Shown: positions 21,891 to 32,373 of the stretch, piece by piece
Layout of the letters: every line of letters starts with the position of its first letter
Position numbering within the stretch: position 1 is the first letter of the stretch
Origin: Limonium bicolor
Lineage: Eukaryota > Streptophyta > Magnoliopsida > Caryophyllales > Plumbaginaceae
Assembly: GCA_023374045.1 (NCBI GenBank)
Contig: CM041777.1
Span: forward strand, 460,999,827-461,063,826
Reading direction: 5' to 3'
Length of the DNA: 64,000 bases
Notes under the pieces: model-generated
Seen by the model: the letters and a program-made list of their open reading frames with translations, nothing else
What the model was told of the DNA's origin: nothing
Databases searched by the model: none
Made by a program: the position numbers and the translations under genes

Positions 21891-22139
21891 TAAAATTAAC
21901 TAGATTTACAAATGGATTGGATTTTGTTGATTGTACATTTATTCTAAAATTAGAGGATGATTTGGAAAATTTTAAGGAAAACGGGTATTCCTCACATGGA
22001 CCGTGTCTAGGACCCGTATGCATTGAGGATACCCTCTCCTAAAGCTTTTCTATAAAGGGGTGACCTATGGGCTAACTAAGGCTTCCTATTGTTTTGGACC
22101 TCTATATTGGGCTGGGCCCAACAATTACCAAGCTAAACT

Positions 22140-24860
22140 ATACAATATAAACATATAATACAAATAGATAATCATGAACTCAAAAGTGAAGATAAGATAG
22201 ACACAAAATGAACTTAAACCGCAGAATTTGGGTGTATGTACTTGTTTCTCGATATCTGAATTCTAGATTTATTCAATATTACTATTGCCATGCTCAGACA
22301 GAAAGAATATCGTCCACTTTTTATACAGTTAATTAAGCTAAACCCATTACTCCTCATATGGAAAAGGCACCGACGTCGTTGTTGCACTAACCAAAAACAA
22401 AATCACGTTCCAGCAGAATAATTAAGCTAAAACATGAAATCTTATATGCATACCAAGATAGTCACTCATAGAGAATCCCATAACAAGTTACGAGCTCAAT
22501 TAATCAACAAAATCCATGAACCAACCGTAGCTCCCAGAATCAACAGGAAGATGCTTAGCCATGTATATGAAGTAAATAGTCGAATGCACTCATCAGGCAA
22601 TTAATAAGGCTATTTGGGTACGGAGTAAATACCGGGAGGAGGAGAGCGATGCTTTCTGTAAAGAGAAAGGGAAAATAACAAACAAACACATAATATGTAT
22701 TAGTATCAAATGACAGACTGTTGGTTGGAATAAAACAGTGAAATGTTGTAATCTGAAAGTAATGAATCTGAAAGGAACAATTAGTGAATCAACGTGGCCA
22801 TATCAGATGAGGGTCTCTACAATCTAGACGAGGAGTTTCCTGTAGAGGGCTAGCATAGCCAAGGCAACAATAAACCAATAAACACGCATTAGCTCGCAGT
22901 TGGTAAAAGGTCTAACAAAATGAAATAACATAAAAAAAATGCAGAAGCTAGAGATAGTGTGAGTTTAGACGCAACATAATAAATTCATTTGGACCATGGG
23001 CTAGAGTCGAACTGGATTTCAGGGAGACAAACACCAACAACTCCAACAGTTATTCAGATGGGAGATTATCTGAAGTGGTGAGAATACAAATAGGTCTCTG
23101 AGAGACCATTTCAAAATCAATACAAATCTGATCCAGAGCAGGGTTTCAGGACACAAATTTCAGGTCAGCAAGGACAGAGGCTCAGGGCTCAAACCTCTTT
23201 CGTACAAATGAAGTATTCAGACAACTCTATATCTGATCAAACCAAACAATACAATGCACAGATGAACAGACGATATAAAATCGAGATTATGAATTGAGAC
23301 TTGAGTCTCAACCTGGTGAGAACTTATTCCCAGAACCAAAGAAACTACATAACGGCCAGGTAGGTGTTCACCGAATTGTCAAACGAAAACCAAAATAGAC
23401 ATATCGACAGAATAAAAAGATATATGCATAATGACTGAAATACTTCAAAAGGATATAGTTAACTCCTACAATGAACTAAAGCCGAAACACACGTAAAACA
23501 GCAAACAACATCAATTTGCAAGTGTAATAGAATGAATAACGTGAGATGGTGAGTGACTCTTCTCCACAAAAAAGGATGAACAAGAAAACATAAACACAGT
23601 TGGGAAATATGCTCGGATCGATGAAGTAATATGAGACGGTAAGATAAACTAGAGCTGGTGTAGCAAGGGCAAAAGCTTCAAATAAGTCTGGTATAACTTA
23701 CGATTGGAGTCCATGGTTTTCCTGAGATAAGCAAGCGAGAAAACTAATGAGATTGAACTGCAAGTAAACAGTGAATTAAAGTGGGATGTACAACACCGAT
23801 CGCAACGGTTGTTCAAACCAAAATATGGGGATGGCGATTCTGTCAAAAGCATAGCCTAGATGAGAGCAATCAACCAGAGATAGTGTATTCAGAATACAAA
23901 AGCTTAAACCATGGATAGTGATAGGCATCCTGCATATACCACGGAATCTGAACCGAGTAGGGGAAGAAATTTTGAAACCGGAAAAAAAACTAGGATTAGA
24001 GTGGATTCTTGCGGCTCCACACTAGGATGTTGCTCACCTTGAAAGAAAGAAGAGAAAAGACACAGATAATAGATAAAACAAATCTTCTTATCAGATATCT
24101 CTGTACCGATGACAATAAGAATCCAAGCATAGGGAAAGGATAGAGCATGAAAAATCAACGACTTGAGCTCCCAGATGACTTGTTAACATTCAAGTTTTCA
24201 TCTGTCACTTTATTTTTTAAAATAAAAATAATTGTCTCAAAGAGAAGGAACTACCGTAGCAGTCGGTGTTCGGCTTGAGTACAACTACACAGACCCAAAA
24301 CCCACGATGGGTTTGATGTCTGCTTAGAGCCGACATACATAGCAAATTTAGTAAATCTTGTTAAAGTTGTGCAAAACAGAGAAAATGCATATGGGGGTTT
24401 GGCCATGCTTCAGAAGCGAGCTTCTGGTCGGACCACAACTTCCTCCAGATTTGCCATTCTTAATATTTACTCAAGAATGAAATAGACATTGACAGAAAGC
24501 GAAGCGGACCGAGACTTAAAAAGGAACGGTAAGCAAAACGGGAGGGGAGGGATTCTTTCGACACCAGCACCGATGTGGATTCAGTGAAGTCGAAGATATG
24601 CGATTCTCCCCTCATCACCAGATTCGTTTGGTGAAAGAAAGTTGAGCAAAAACAACGAAAACAAAAGAAACCGGAAGAAAAGAGAGAGTGTGAAATGTTG
24701 AATTCCAATCGATTCAGTGACGGGGAATGAAATCGAAATGCAACTTACTCTTCTTGTTACCACAAAACAGTGAAACTGGACAAGGAAGAATGCAAAAGCT
24801 GACGAACAGAGGTAAGCCACGAATGGAGGAATGGTGGCTCTCGCGGTGGTTTTCGAAGCA
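22140..24860. other. Solo-LTR body without genes
   Basis: AT-rich LTR sequence. Short open frames on both strands have no recognisable product. It corresponds in position to 41210-43200 of the larger element but is strongly diverged from it. Confidence 0.6.
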
Positions 24861-25371
24861 AGGAAACAACTCGGGTGTGGGTGGTGATTTCTGAGGAAGT
24901 GTGGCGGTGGCGAAAGTGCAAGGTTGGTGGCGTTTCGACTGAGAAACGCAGTGGTGGTGGGTTTTTCTTCCGACGGGAGAGCGTAGAGACCAGGAAGGGG
25001 AAGCTCGGGCTTCTTCTTCTTTTGCTTCTCGGTCCTGAGATTTCTAGGCGTGGATGTGTGAAATCAAAGGACGGTTTCAGAGGGAAAACGAAAACGAGAC
25101 CCCTGGTCGAAGGATCAATGCGAGATGGAGGTTTTTTGAAGGGGCTTTTTCGCAACCTTCAAGCTTCTTCAGGCTTGAAGTCCCGAGGAATCGAGAGAAG
25201 GTTGGGGGGGGCAAACGGCTCTTTCAAAACAAAACCCATACCGTCATGTTTTCTTTTCTATGAATTGGCTTACCCAGACGATAGTGGACCGACACAAACA
25301 TCAGAGAAGAAGAGGAACAACAAAAAAAATTCTGCCCATACGTGTAAATAAAAATGAGTTTTGCTACTACT

Positions 25372-25520
25372 GGGATTCGAACTCGATATTCCCCACACCC
25401 CTCCTAAAGTCAGGTCGCGTGCTGAAATAATAAAGAAAACGCCTCCAGCCTACGCCAGGAATCGAACCCGGGATCTACAGGTTGTATGATGGGTACCTTA
25501 ACCAGTTACGTCAGGTCAGA
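25372..25520 (-). repeat. Two tRNA-like segments (B-box type)
   Basis: In minus-strand sense there are two T-arm/B-box strings: GGTTCGATTCC (25458-25468) and GTTCGAATCCC (25372-25382), about 86 bp apart. The first is preceded by TAACTGGTTAAGG, a D-arm-like string, and by a CAT in anticodon-like position. I see no complete cloverleaf, so these are tRNA-derived remnants, possibly a SINE head, and not tRNA genes. Confidence 0.45.
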
Positions 25521-25529
25521 TTTCAGTAT

Positions 25530-26060
25530 GTTCATGGGAGAAATAATATAAGAGCTCTAAATTTGACTGGATAACTTTGTTTTTCAAGAGCTACAAATCC
25601 AAAAGAAAGTATATGCAATAAAAAGAGATGATTAATCTAAAAATAAGACCCAAAATGTAATGAGATATAAAATAAAAGGAAAGTGTAAGTACATGAAATA
25701 ATGAAAATTAATGCGCGTAATGAAGATAAAACATTTAAAATAAATGGAAAATAATAGTAATAAAAGGACACACGAAATAATAAAAATAGAGACGATAAAA
25801 CAGAGAAAGCCAAAAGAAAGTAACAAATAATAATAAAAGTATGAATCAGTCGAGTACATAAAATAATACAAGGTAATAACAAAACCATGAAATATTTCAA
25901 AACAACATCAATAAAATAAGTATACAAAATGAAGCCATTTAAAAAAAACAGATTACAATAAAATAAATAATTAAAAATAAAATAAAAATAAATAAAATAA
26001 TATAAAAAAGGGCTCGTGCTCCTTTTCCCTAGGAATGTGGGATCTTAAACGTCGGAGAAA
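25530..26060. other. AT-rich U3 end of the solo LTR
   Basis: Runs of AATAAAATAAATAA-type sequence, like 43900-44420 and 61980-62520 in the larger element. No coding signal. Confidence 0.6.
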
Positions 26061-26169
26061 AAGAAATCCCTTTAGTTGGAAACGGGGACGACCGCCTTGT
26101 TCCTAGAAGCATGTTTATTTTTGTATTTTGGTTTTAATACAAAACGGGTGAGAATTTTTGGTGTCTACA

Positions 26170-26836
26170 GGCAGAGTACTGGTTTAACACTTCATTTCAC
26201 CAGAGCCTAGGTACTACTCCATTCAAGGTAGTTTATAGGGGTGTGAACCTCCGATACTGCTTTGTTACAGCCCCTTGGGTTCTATGGTAGAAGAAGTCGA
26301 TGTGCATCTGTCTCAAAGAGATGCTTATTTAGAAGAATTGAAGCTAATTTGTTGGTTGCACAGCAACGCATGAAGGTGTAGGCGGACAAACATCATAGGG
26401 CAGTACGGTTTCAGGTGTGAGAGAGGGTGTATCTGCGAATCCATCCTTACGAATTCCGTTCCTTGTCCTAGAAAAATGAACGGGAAATCAAGCCCTCGAT
26501 TTTATGGTCCCTTTAAGTAACGGATCGTGTGAAGGAAGTAGCCTATTAATTGTTGTTACCGCCTAAAGCCTGTATCCATAACACTATCCATGTTTCACAA
26601 TTGCGGAAAGCTCCACCTACTGAAAGAGTTGTTCTCTTTTCCTCAAGGTCTCACTACCGACCTAGAGATGGTAGTGTACCCTGCTGCTGCGGTGGAGTAT
26701 AGACACTGTTTTGGGTGTGAACCTGAAGTGCTCATCCGCTGAAAGGATTGTCCAGACTTTGGCGCATCTTGGGAGCCCATCTCTATAATTCGGGAACAGT
26801 TCCCTTCTTTCCACCTTGAGGACAAGGTGGATTTTC
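26170..26836 (+). pseudogene. pol: Chromovirus integrase C-terminus and chromodomain
   Basis: The reading interrupted at 18953 resumes with AEYWFNTSFHQSLGTTPFKVVYRG, the end of the integrase core. Several stops and at least two shifts follow. The 3' part contains a chromodomain: EPEVLIR, a stop where Trp is usual, KDCPDFGASWEP, then REQFPSFHLEDKVDFQG. Known: chromodomains of plant chromoviruses help steer integration towards marked chromatin. The tail HLEDKV merges into the polypurine tract as in Reina relatives. Confidence 0.85.
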
Positions 26837-26848
26837 AAGGGGTGGTGA
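26837..26848 (+). promoter_or_regulatory. Polypurine tract of the chromovirus
   Basis: AAGGGGTGGTGA directly precedes the 3' LTR; only one T breaks each purine run. Confidence 0.75.
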
Positions 26849-27105
26849 TGATAGGCATTACCTTCTAGTTTACTCTAAACGTTAATGCTTTCCTTTATGC
26901 TACTACTTTATAATTATTAGAATAAAGGGGTGTGGTTGTCAGAATAAAGGTTGTTAGAATAAAAGTTGTTATGACAGTTGTAGTAATGGTATTGTTGAGG
27001 AGATTTGGTATATGAGGGGGAGTCGCTTGTGGAGAACGACATCGAGAATTATGACGTGAAACCTGTACTAAGGACTTATGAGGAGGTAAGCTTGTTACTC
27101 TATCA
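26849..27105 (+). repeat. 3' LTR of the chromovirus
   Basis: 257 bp, TGATAGGCA to CTATCA, matching 14870-15126 with about 24 differences, most of them transitions. Followed by ATGTC, the presumed target duplication. Confidence 0.85.
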
Positions 27106-27110
27106 ATGTC

Positions 27111-27665
27111 TTTCATCATGATCTTATACATTAAGCGAAAGGATAAAGGATATGTGTCACATGAGCAATGGATTCATGTAAAGAGGAATGCGATAGACGG
27201 CCTTAGGTTGAGCATATAGGTGGAATTTTGAAGGATTGAACCAGGCAAGGAAATTGAAAAATGTGGAGAGTACAAAAGTTTTGACTTTAGAATATTAAGG
27301 TTGAATTTTCATACAACACTAGATTTTCCTCATTGAGCAAGGAAGAACTTTCCTCATATCCCAATTCACTTTGAGTAAGATTTTTTACTTGTAAAGAGTA
27401 AAAAACAGAATTTTCATTCAAAGAAATGCATTGAGAAAGGGTAGATGGATAAAACCTTTAGATGAGATACAATTCTCTCACAATGGAATCTATTCCAAAC
27501 ATTCAAGCTAGGTGTCCATTTGGTTTAGGAACAACCGATATATTAGGTTAGTGTTTCATGTTCGAATTAAAAATAGAAGTCAGCCGGGGATGGAAATCTA
27601 ACAACCAAAAAGATAAGAACAATGAAAGATGAAATAAAAGCAATAAGAGAACATAAAAATCAGTA
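27111..27665. other. Island, probably 3' flank of a LINE
   Basis: About 550 bp without a coding signal. In minus-strand sense it directly continues the RNase H-bearing LINE tail at 62708-63330, from which it is separated only by the large element. No clear poly(A) end can be fixed. Confidence 0.4.
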
Positions 27666-27670
27666 GCCAT

Positions 27671-28580
27671 TGTGGAGGGTGATTTTTCGGTGGGGGTCTA
27701 TCTAAATGTTCTTTGACTGAAAAGCCTAGATCCTAGAAAATGCCATTCCATAGAGGGTGAAAACCCGTTATTCTAGCAGCCCTCAAATACCTACTTTATC
27801 GTCCGTCTTTCCCATAAAGCATAAGGGAGAGTGCAAGTGTGCACTACACCCGCTCTCAATGGGCTCCACGCAGACTTATGCCCTAAGGGCGGAATTGACT
27901 AGAGTTGCCACCTAGTTTGACCTATGATAACTAGGAAGGAAGATCGGGTTCTAGGAACCGTTGGTTGACTCTAAAATTGTTGCCTTTGGGTAGGACTTAT
28001 CTGGTCATTTGCAGAGATTCTATGTGGGTTCACACTGGGTTACACCCCTCGGAAGTGGCAATGACCACAACCTTGGATTGGTGCCCGAGGAAACATAAGG
28101 TCTCCAATTGTCAGGATTGTCTTCTTTCAAAACCTTATTAAAGTGATTCATTTAAAAGCCAAGGATAGGATTAGGACAAAAAGAGTGGATGAGGCGAGCT
28201 TTTCTGCCAAGCTAGCGTCAAGAAGAAGAATCGGTGAATTCGGATGAGTATAGAATGACGGTTTAGTAAAATCGGGGGTTGAGTGAATAGACAAGACATA
28301 GAGTCTGATGGTTTGAAGTTTGTGGGAAACCGAAGAGGTTTTAAGTGTTTTGAGAGTTATAAAGAATGCCTTAGAGTGGGAAAAAGGTTTTTTGATTGGA
28401 ATGGGGTCGCACCCTGTGTGGGCTGCCTACTACTCAACCCCATGTTGAGATCAGACCTTACGTAGTTCCGGGACCTTTAAGATGTCTGGGCTTTTTGAGG
28501 TGATCTAGGGTTAGATGTGGTTATTTGAAGGGGAGATAGCACAGTGCAAAAGGGTATTTTGATTGATGTGGGGTCGCACC
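27671..28580 (-). repeat. 3' LTR of giant element, outer piece
   Basis: The first 910 bp of the left LTR on the plus strand. The terminal TGTGGAGGGTGA is echoed about 80 bp inside (TAGAGGGTGAAAACCC). Contains a hairpin module at 28427-28465. The LTR is broken at 28580 by the Athila insertion and resumes at 39279. Confidence 0.85.
28427..28465 (-). repeat. CTACGTA hairpin module, copy 1
   Basis: Nested inverted repeats: outer CTACGTA/TACGTAG (one G deleted on the left), inner CTCAAC/GTTGAG, loop CCCAT, and a 9-nt bulge ATCAGACCT on one side. It is preceded by GGGGTCGCACCCTG. Confidence 0.8.
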
Positions 28581-30151
28581 AGCTAAGAGAGATTTTAGTA
28601 GGTATTTATTGAATAATTATGTACAAAAGATTTAAACTAAAGCATAGGAAAACTGAAAACTCAAGAATGTGTCGGGTATATCTTACCCGACACTATGCAC
28701 GGCATTAAATAAAAGGTAAAATATCCTACTCAATATACTACGGGTAGCAAACCAAAATCCGGTCAAAAGTAGCAGGGAAGCAAATTAAGACCAAGCAAGT
28801 CGAACCCTAGGGACTTGTATAGAAAATTAGTCGTAGCCTTGGTAATTACTAAGTAAAAAAGGGGAAAATGATAGATTTTCTAATTCTAATAAAAACCAAA
28901 ACTAAGTGGTATCTACAATGAATTTATTCTTGATTAAAGGAGTAAAACCATCTAAGCATCAATGTGAACTCGAAACATAAACACAAGCCTTCGAATTAAC
29001 CAACAAATGAACACGCCGGGTGTCCTGCCGGATACCAGCACGGCATATTCAAAGACATTGAATATGCCGGACATTGGCCACCCGGCAGTGCATCCGGCAT
29101 AGTCAATATGCGTATTCTTTTTCCAGTTTCCGAGAAGAAATCAGAAGACTCATACCTATTAACAATTCGAGCATATATCATGCCACGAAATGAACAAAGT
29201 AATGGGGAATGTGGATTAATTCTCACTTACTACTAACTCTTAATTCTCAAAGGGAGTAGGAAGATCATTAAGAGAGTCTAACCTATTCTACTTGGGATTC
29301 ATCCTCCACAAGTAAAATTTGCATGAAGAGAAAAGGAGATCAACCAATTCTCTTTCAATAAGAACCTTACTCTTAATAAACTTGAAATTTATATTAAAGA
29401 GATCATATTGTCTTACAAAGAGAGTTTCATCCCAACCAAGACAGAAGGGATTACTACTCAATCACCCATGAATTGAAGAAGGAAATACAAGGAGAAGGGA
29501 GAGTTTTGACATGGCCTTCACCCTCTAAATCTTCTTCCGAATCTTCTTCTTCTTCTCTTGAATGATTGTGCAGCAATTCTTCAGTCGAAATGCGTCTTTT
29601 TTGTGGAGTAAGTGTGTGGGAAATATGGTGGAATGGATGCCCAAATTCGCAGCCTCTTACGCCCTTTTATAGACAGAAAATCTTCAGGTGCCGGATCCCA
29701 TGCCGGGTAGAAGTCATCCGGCATCAGGATTAAACACGTGCTTTTCAGTAACGGTCGAAACCGCCTTGGCGTGAAGAGTCACTTATGCCGGACAGATTCC
29801 ATCCGGCATCATACCCGGCATCAAGTATTTGGATAACGGTAAATAACCAACATCTTTTGGTAAACAGGCGCGTCTTTTGCCTATGCCGGATACAACATAC
29901 CCGGCACCATGTCCGGCGGCATCCCATTTCTGCTGTGTACTTGAGCCGTGCATGAGAGGTCCGGCTCCATATCCGGCAAGGTTTGGTTTTTGATGAAAAA
30001 CTCGCTCCTTGCATGAAAAACACAAGAGCATTAGTCTGAACATATAAAACTTCTTATATAAATTAATGCAAATACTAACTATTCTAACCTTATTTTAACT
30101 AATAATACTACAAATCTAGCTTATGAAATATGATAAGTCTACGGCTTATCA
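28581..30151 (-). repeat. 3' LTR of Athila-type element
   Basis: 1571 bp. On the plus strand its first bases read AGCTAAGAG where the partner has TGCTAAGAG, so the terminal CA of the minus strand has mutated. Rich in TGCCGG/CCGGCA motifs, with a perfect stem-loop at 29041-29069. Confidence 0.9.
29041..29069. repeat. Perfect 12-bp stem-loop in Athila LTR
   Basis: Arms CGGCATATTCAA and TTGAATATGCCG around AGACA. The identical structure is at 38164-38192 in the other LTR. It lies among CCGGCA motifs, in the transcribed part by my reading of the TATA box. Confidence 0.85.
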
Positions 30152-30171
30152 AGGCCCTACACTTACCTTTT
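30152..30171 (-). promoter_or_regulatory. Polypurine tract of Athila-type element
   Basis: In minus-strand sense AAAAGGTAAGTGTAGGGCCT touches the LTR. A similar string (AAAGGCCAAGTGTAGGGCCT) occurs at 31133-31152, near the end of pol. Confidence 0.7.
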
Positions 30172-31137
30172 GCTAGTCCTCGAGCAAAATTAAATCAGGA
30201 AAGAGTACTACTTGTGCACAAAACAATAAACTTTAGAATGGCAATGAGATATTTCTTCCTAACTACTTGACTCTCAATCATAGCATCACTTAATCTTTCT
30301 CATTCTATCAATAATATACAAGTGGGTAAATAGTAAAAATTCAATCTCAAAAACGGAACAAGAACTCATGGGCTATTTGTATAAGGGATTTTTGCATCTC
30401 TCCTTCTTCCGGTTTCCAACATTCAGCTCTATTTTTCATGAGTTTCTGAATGTGGCCAAGACTCTCATCATGGTTTTTTTTATTGTTCAGCCCTATTTTT
30501 CAAGGGTTTCTGAATCAACCATGTTTTTTTACATTTTAAAGAACGGGGAATTTAGGAGAAAAACAAAAAAAACTCTCAATTTTTGCTTTTATTTTGAGGC
30601 AATCTTGCAACCTCATATGCTTCATATATATTTTTTTGGAAGAGGTTTACTTCTTCTTTTTTTTCTTTTCGAAGCTTTTTTTTTTCATCACCCTTTTCTA
30701 AGATATTTACCCATAAGAATTGAACTATTTTGAAAAGGAAAGAAAGATATATCACCCAAAAGTAGATCAAGGACAAAGTGGAAGTAAGTTCATATACTCA
30801 TGTTAACGAAAAGAATCAAGAAGTGAGAAATGATATCTAAGGGTCATTAGAAAGCTTACCTCTTGAGAGAACAAATATTAAGTCTTCCCTAATGTCAACT
30901 TAATCAAGGACATACAAAAGGTTGAGTAGAAGGTTAATAAACTTAAAACTTATTATATTGAATAACTAGACATGCTATAAACGTTTTTTTAAGGGGAGTC
31001 CCCCTGCCCTACACTAGGCAGGAACACTGTCCCCAGTGTTTAATAAAGAAGTAAAGAAATAATTAATAAAAATAAAATTTAATAGCAAAGAAAGAACACA
31101 ACTTCCCTGGAAGGTGTACGTGGGAATGTGAAAGGCC
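30172..31137 (-). other. Athila 3' untranslated region
   Basis: About 0.97 kb between pol and the purine tract with long T/A runs. The plus-strand frame 30368-30733 (Phe/Leu-rich, over poly-T) is an artefact, and there is no envelope-like frame. Confidence 0.65.
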
Positions 31138-32373
31138 CTACACTTGGCCTTTGGCGACATAGCAGCTTTTTGTAATTTGAAGTGGCATCAACTCCTTCGA
31201 GGTGGAATCATTAAAAATAAGATCCACGGAGTTGGAAGTCTTACATTCAGGGCTTAGATATTTCTTCAAGCGGGAACCGTTGACTTTGAATCTTGCACCC
31301 GTAGAATTTTCAAGTTCGAAAGCACCATATTCAGTCATGGAAGTGATAGTGAAAGGTCCAGCCCAGTGAGATTTCAACTTTCCAGGAAAAAGTCAAAGGC
31401 GAGAATTGTAGAGGAGGACTTGATCACCCACATGAAAATCGCGTGGAAGAATAGCTTGGTCATGAATCTTCTTAGTACGCTCTTTATATAGCTGAGCATT
31501 CTCATAAGCGTTGTGGCGTAATTCTTCAAGCTCAGATAACTGGAAGTTCCTTTTGACTCCTGCTTTCTCCATGTCAAAGTTGAGTGCTTTGAGGGCCCAG
31601 TAGGCCTTATGCTCAAGTTCTACGGGCAAGTGACAAGCTTTCCCATACACAAGGCGGAATGGTGTGGTCCCGATAGGAGTTTTAAAGGCAGTTCGATATG
31701 CCCATAAAGCATCATCATGTTTGGGGGACCAATCCTTGCGAGATGAACGAACCGTTTTCTGTAAGATCCATTTCAATTCACGGTTGGAGACTTCGGTCTG
31801 TCCATTAGCCTGTGGATGGTAGGAAGCGTAATCTTATGATGAACTCCATACTTCGTTAAGAGGTTATCAAACTGACGGTTGTAGAAGTGAGAACCACCGT
31901 CAGAAATGATAGCTCGTGGAACGCCAAATCTGGTGAAAATGTTTTTCTTTAGAAATGTCAAAACAGTCTTGGCATCGGCAGATGAGCATGGAATGGCTTC
32001 AACCCATTTGGAAGCATAGTCGACGACGACTAGGATGTACTGGTGGCCCTGCGATGAGGGAAATGGACCCATGAAGTCGATGCCCCAAACATCGAATAAT
32101 TCGACCTCCAGGATATTTGTTAGCGGCATTTCATGACGCCTGGAGATGTTTCCCTTTCTTTGACAACTGTCACATTGAGAAACAAACTGATGGGAATCTT
32201 TATGTAAGGTTGGCCAATAGAGCCCTGATTCCAATACCTTGGCTGCTGTTCATGTAGCCCCATGATGTCCGCCGGCCTCCTTAGAGTGACAAAACTGCAG
32301 AACTGAAGTGACCTCCGTTTCAGGAATGCATCTCCGGATGATCCCATCGGCACAAACTTTGAATAAGTATGGA
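31138..32373 (-). pseudogene. pol: Athila integrase
   Basis: Integrase inserts the DNA copy into the chromosome. The zinc-binding part lies in 32377-32120 and 32234-31773 in alternating frames and includes [15 protein letters not shown]. The core has [12 protein letters not shown] (first Asp), [15 protein letters not shown] (second Asp), and then a frameshift just before the NGQ..E motif near 31800. The C-terminal part 31776-31393 has [29 protein letters not shown], typical of Athila/Tat integrases. A last shifted segment (31377-31138) has WAGPFTITSM and RLKKYLSPE. At least three shifts and one stop disable it. Confidence 0.9.

Larger units (their letters stand above)
18954..26169 (-). mobile_element. 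7.2-kb solo LTR of the LARD/Ogre-like family
   Basis: Flanked by perfect 5-bp duplications GGCAG (18949-18953 and 26170-26174). It begins TGTGGAGGGTGA and ends GGTGTCTACA, exactly like the LTRs of the element at 27671-62702. Shared blocks include the first ~450 bp (compare 27671-28160) and the CCTCACATGG..CCGTGTCTAGGACCC block (21990-22140 against 41060-41210). There is no internal region, primer site or satellite array, so it is most simply a solo LTR left by LTR-LTR recombination. In minus-strand sense it starts TGTAGACACC. It interrupts the chromovirus integrase. Confidence 0.85.
14870..27105 (+). mobile_element. Decayed Reina-like chromovirus, split by a solo LTR
   Basis: Seen: two 257-bp LTRs (14870-15126 and 26849-27105), a tRNA-iMet primer site, Gag, protease, reverse transcriptase, RNase H, integrase and a C-terminal chromodomain in Ty3/gypsy order, then a purine tract. 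The coding region is interrupted at 18954-26169 by a 7.2-kb solo LTR, leaving about 5.0 kb of chromovirus. Flanks read ATGTT and ATGTC, a target duplication with one change. About 24 of 257 LTR positions differ (about 90% identity by eye), so this is one of the older insertions. Known: short LTRs and a small genome with a chromodomain fit the Reina clade. Clade placement is from motif memory. Confidence 0.85.

Noticed and set aside
21706..21903. Gly-rich 65-codon frame
   Set aside because: Product of the GGTAATGGGCC repeat tract.
24757..25351. Overlapping plus (158-codon) and minus (132-codon) open frames in the solo LTR
   Set aside because: Low-complexity leader-like sequence in an LTR; no domain, and frames overlap on opposite strands.
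25372..25520. tRNA gene
   Set aside because: T-arm strings are present but no full acceptor stem or cloverleaf can be drawn.
30368..30733. 121-codon Phe/Leu-rich plus-strand frame
   Set aside because: Lies over poly-T runs of the Athila 3' untranslated region on the non-coding strand.
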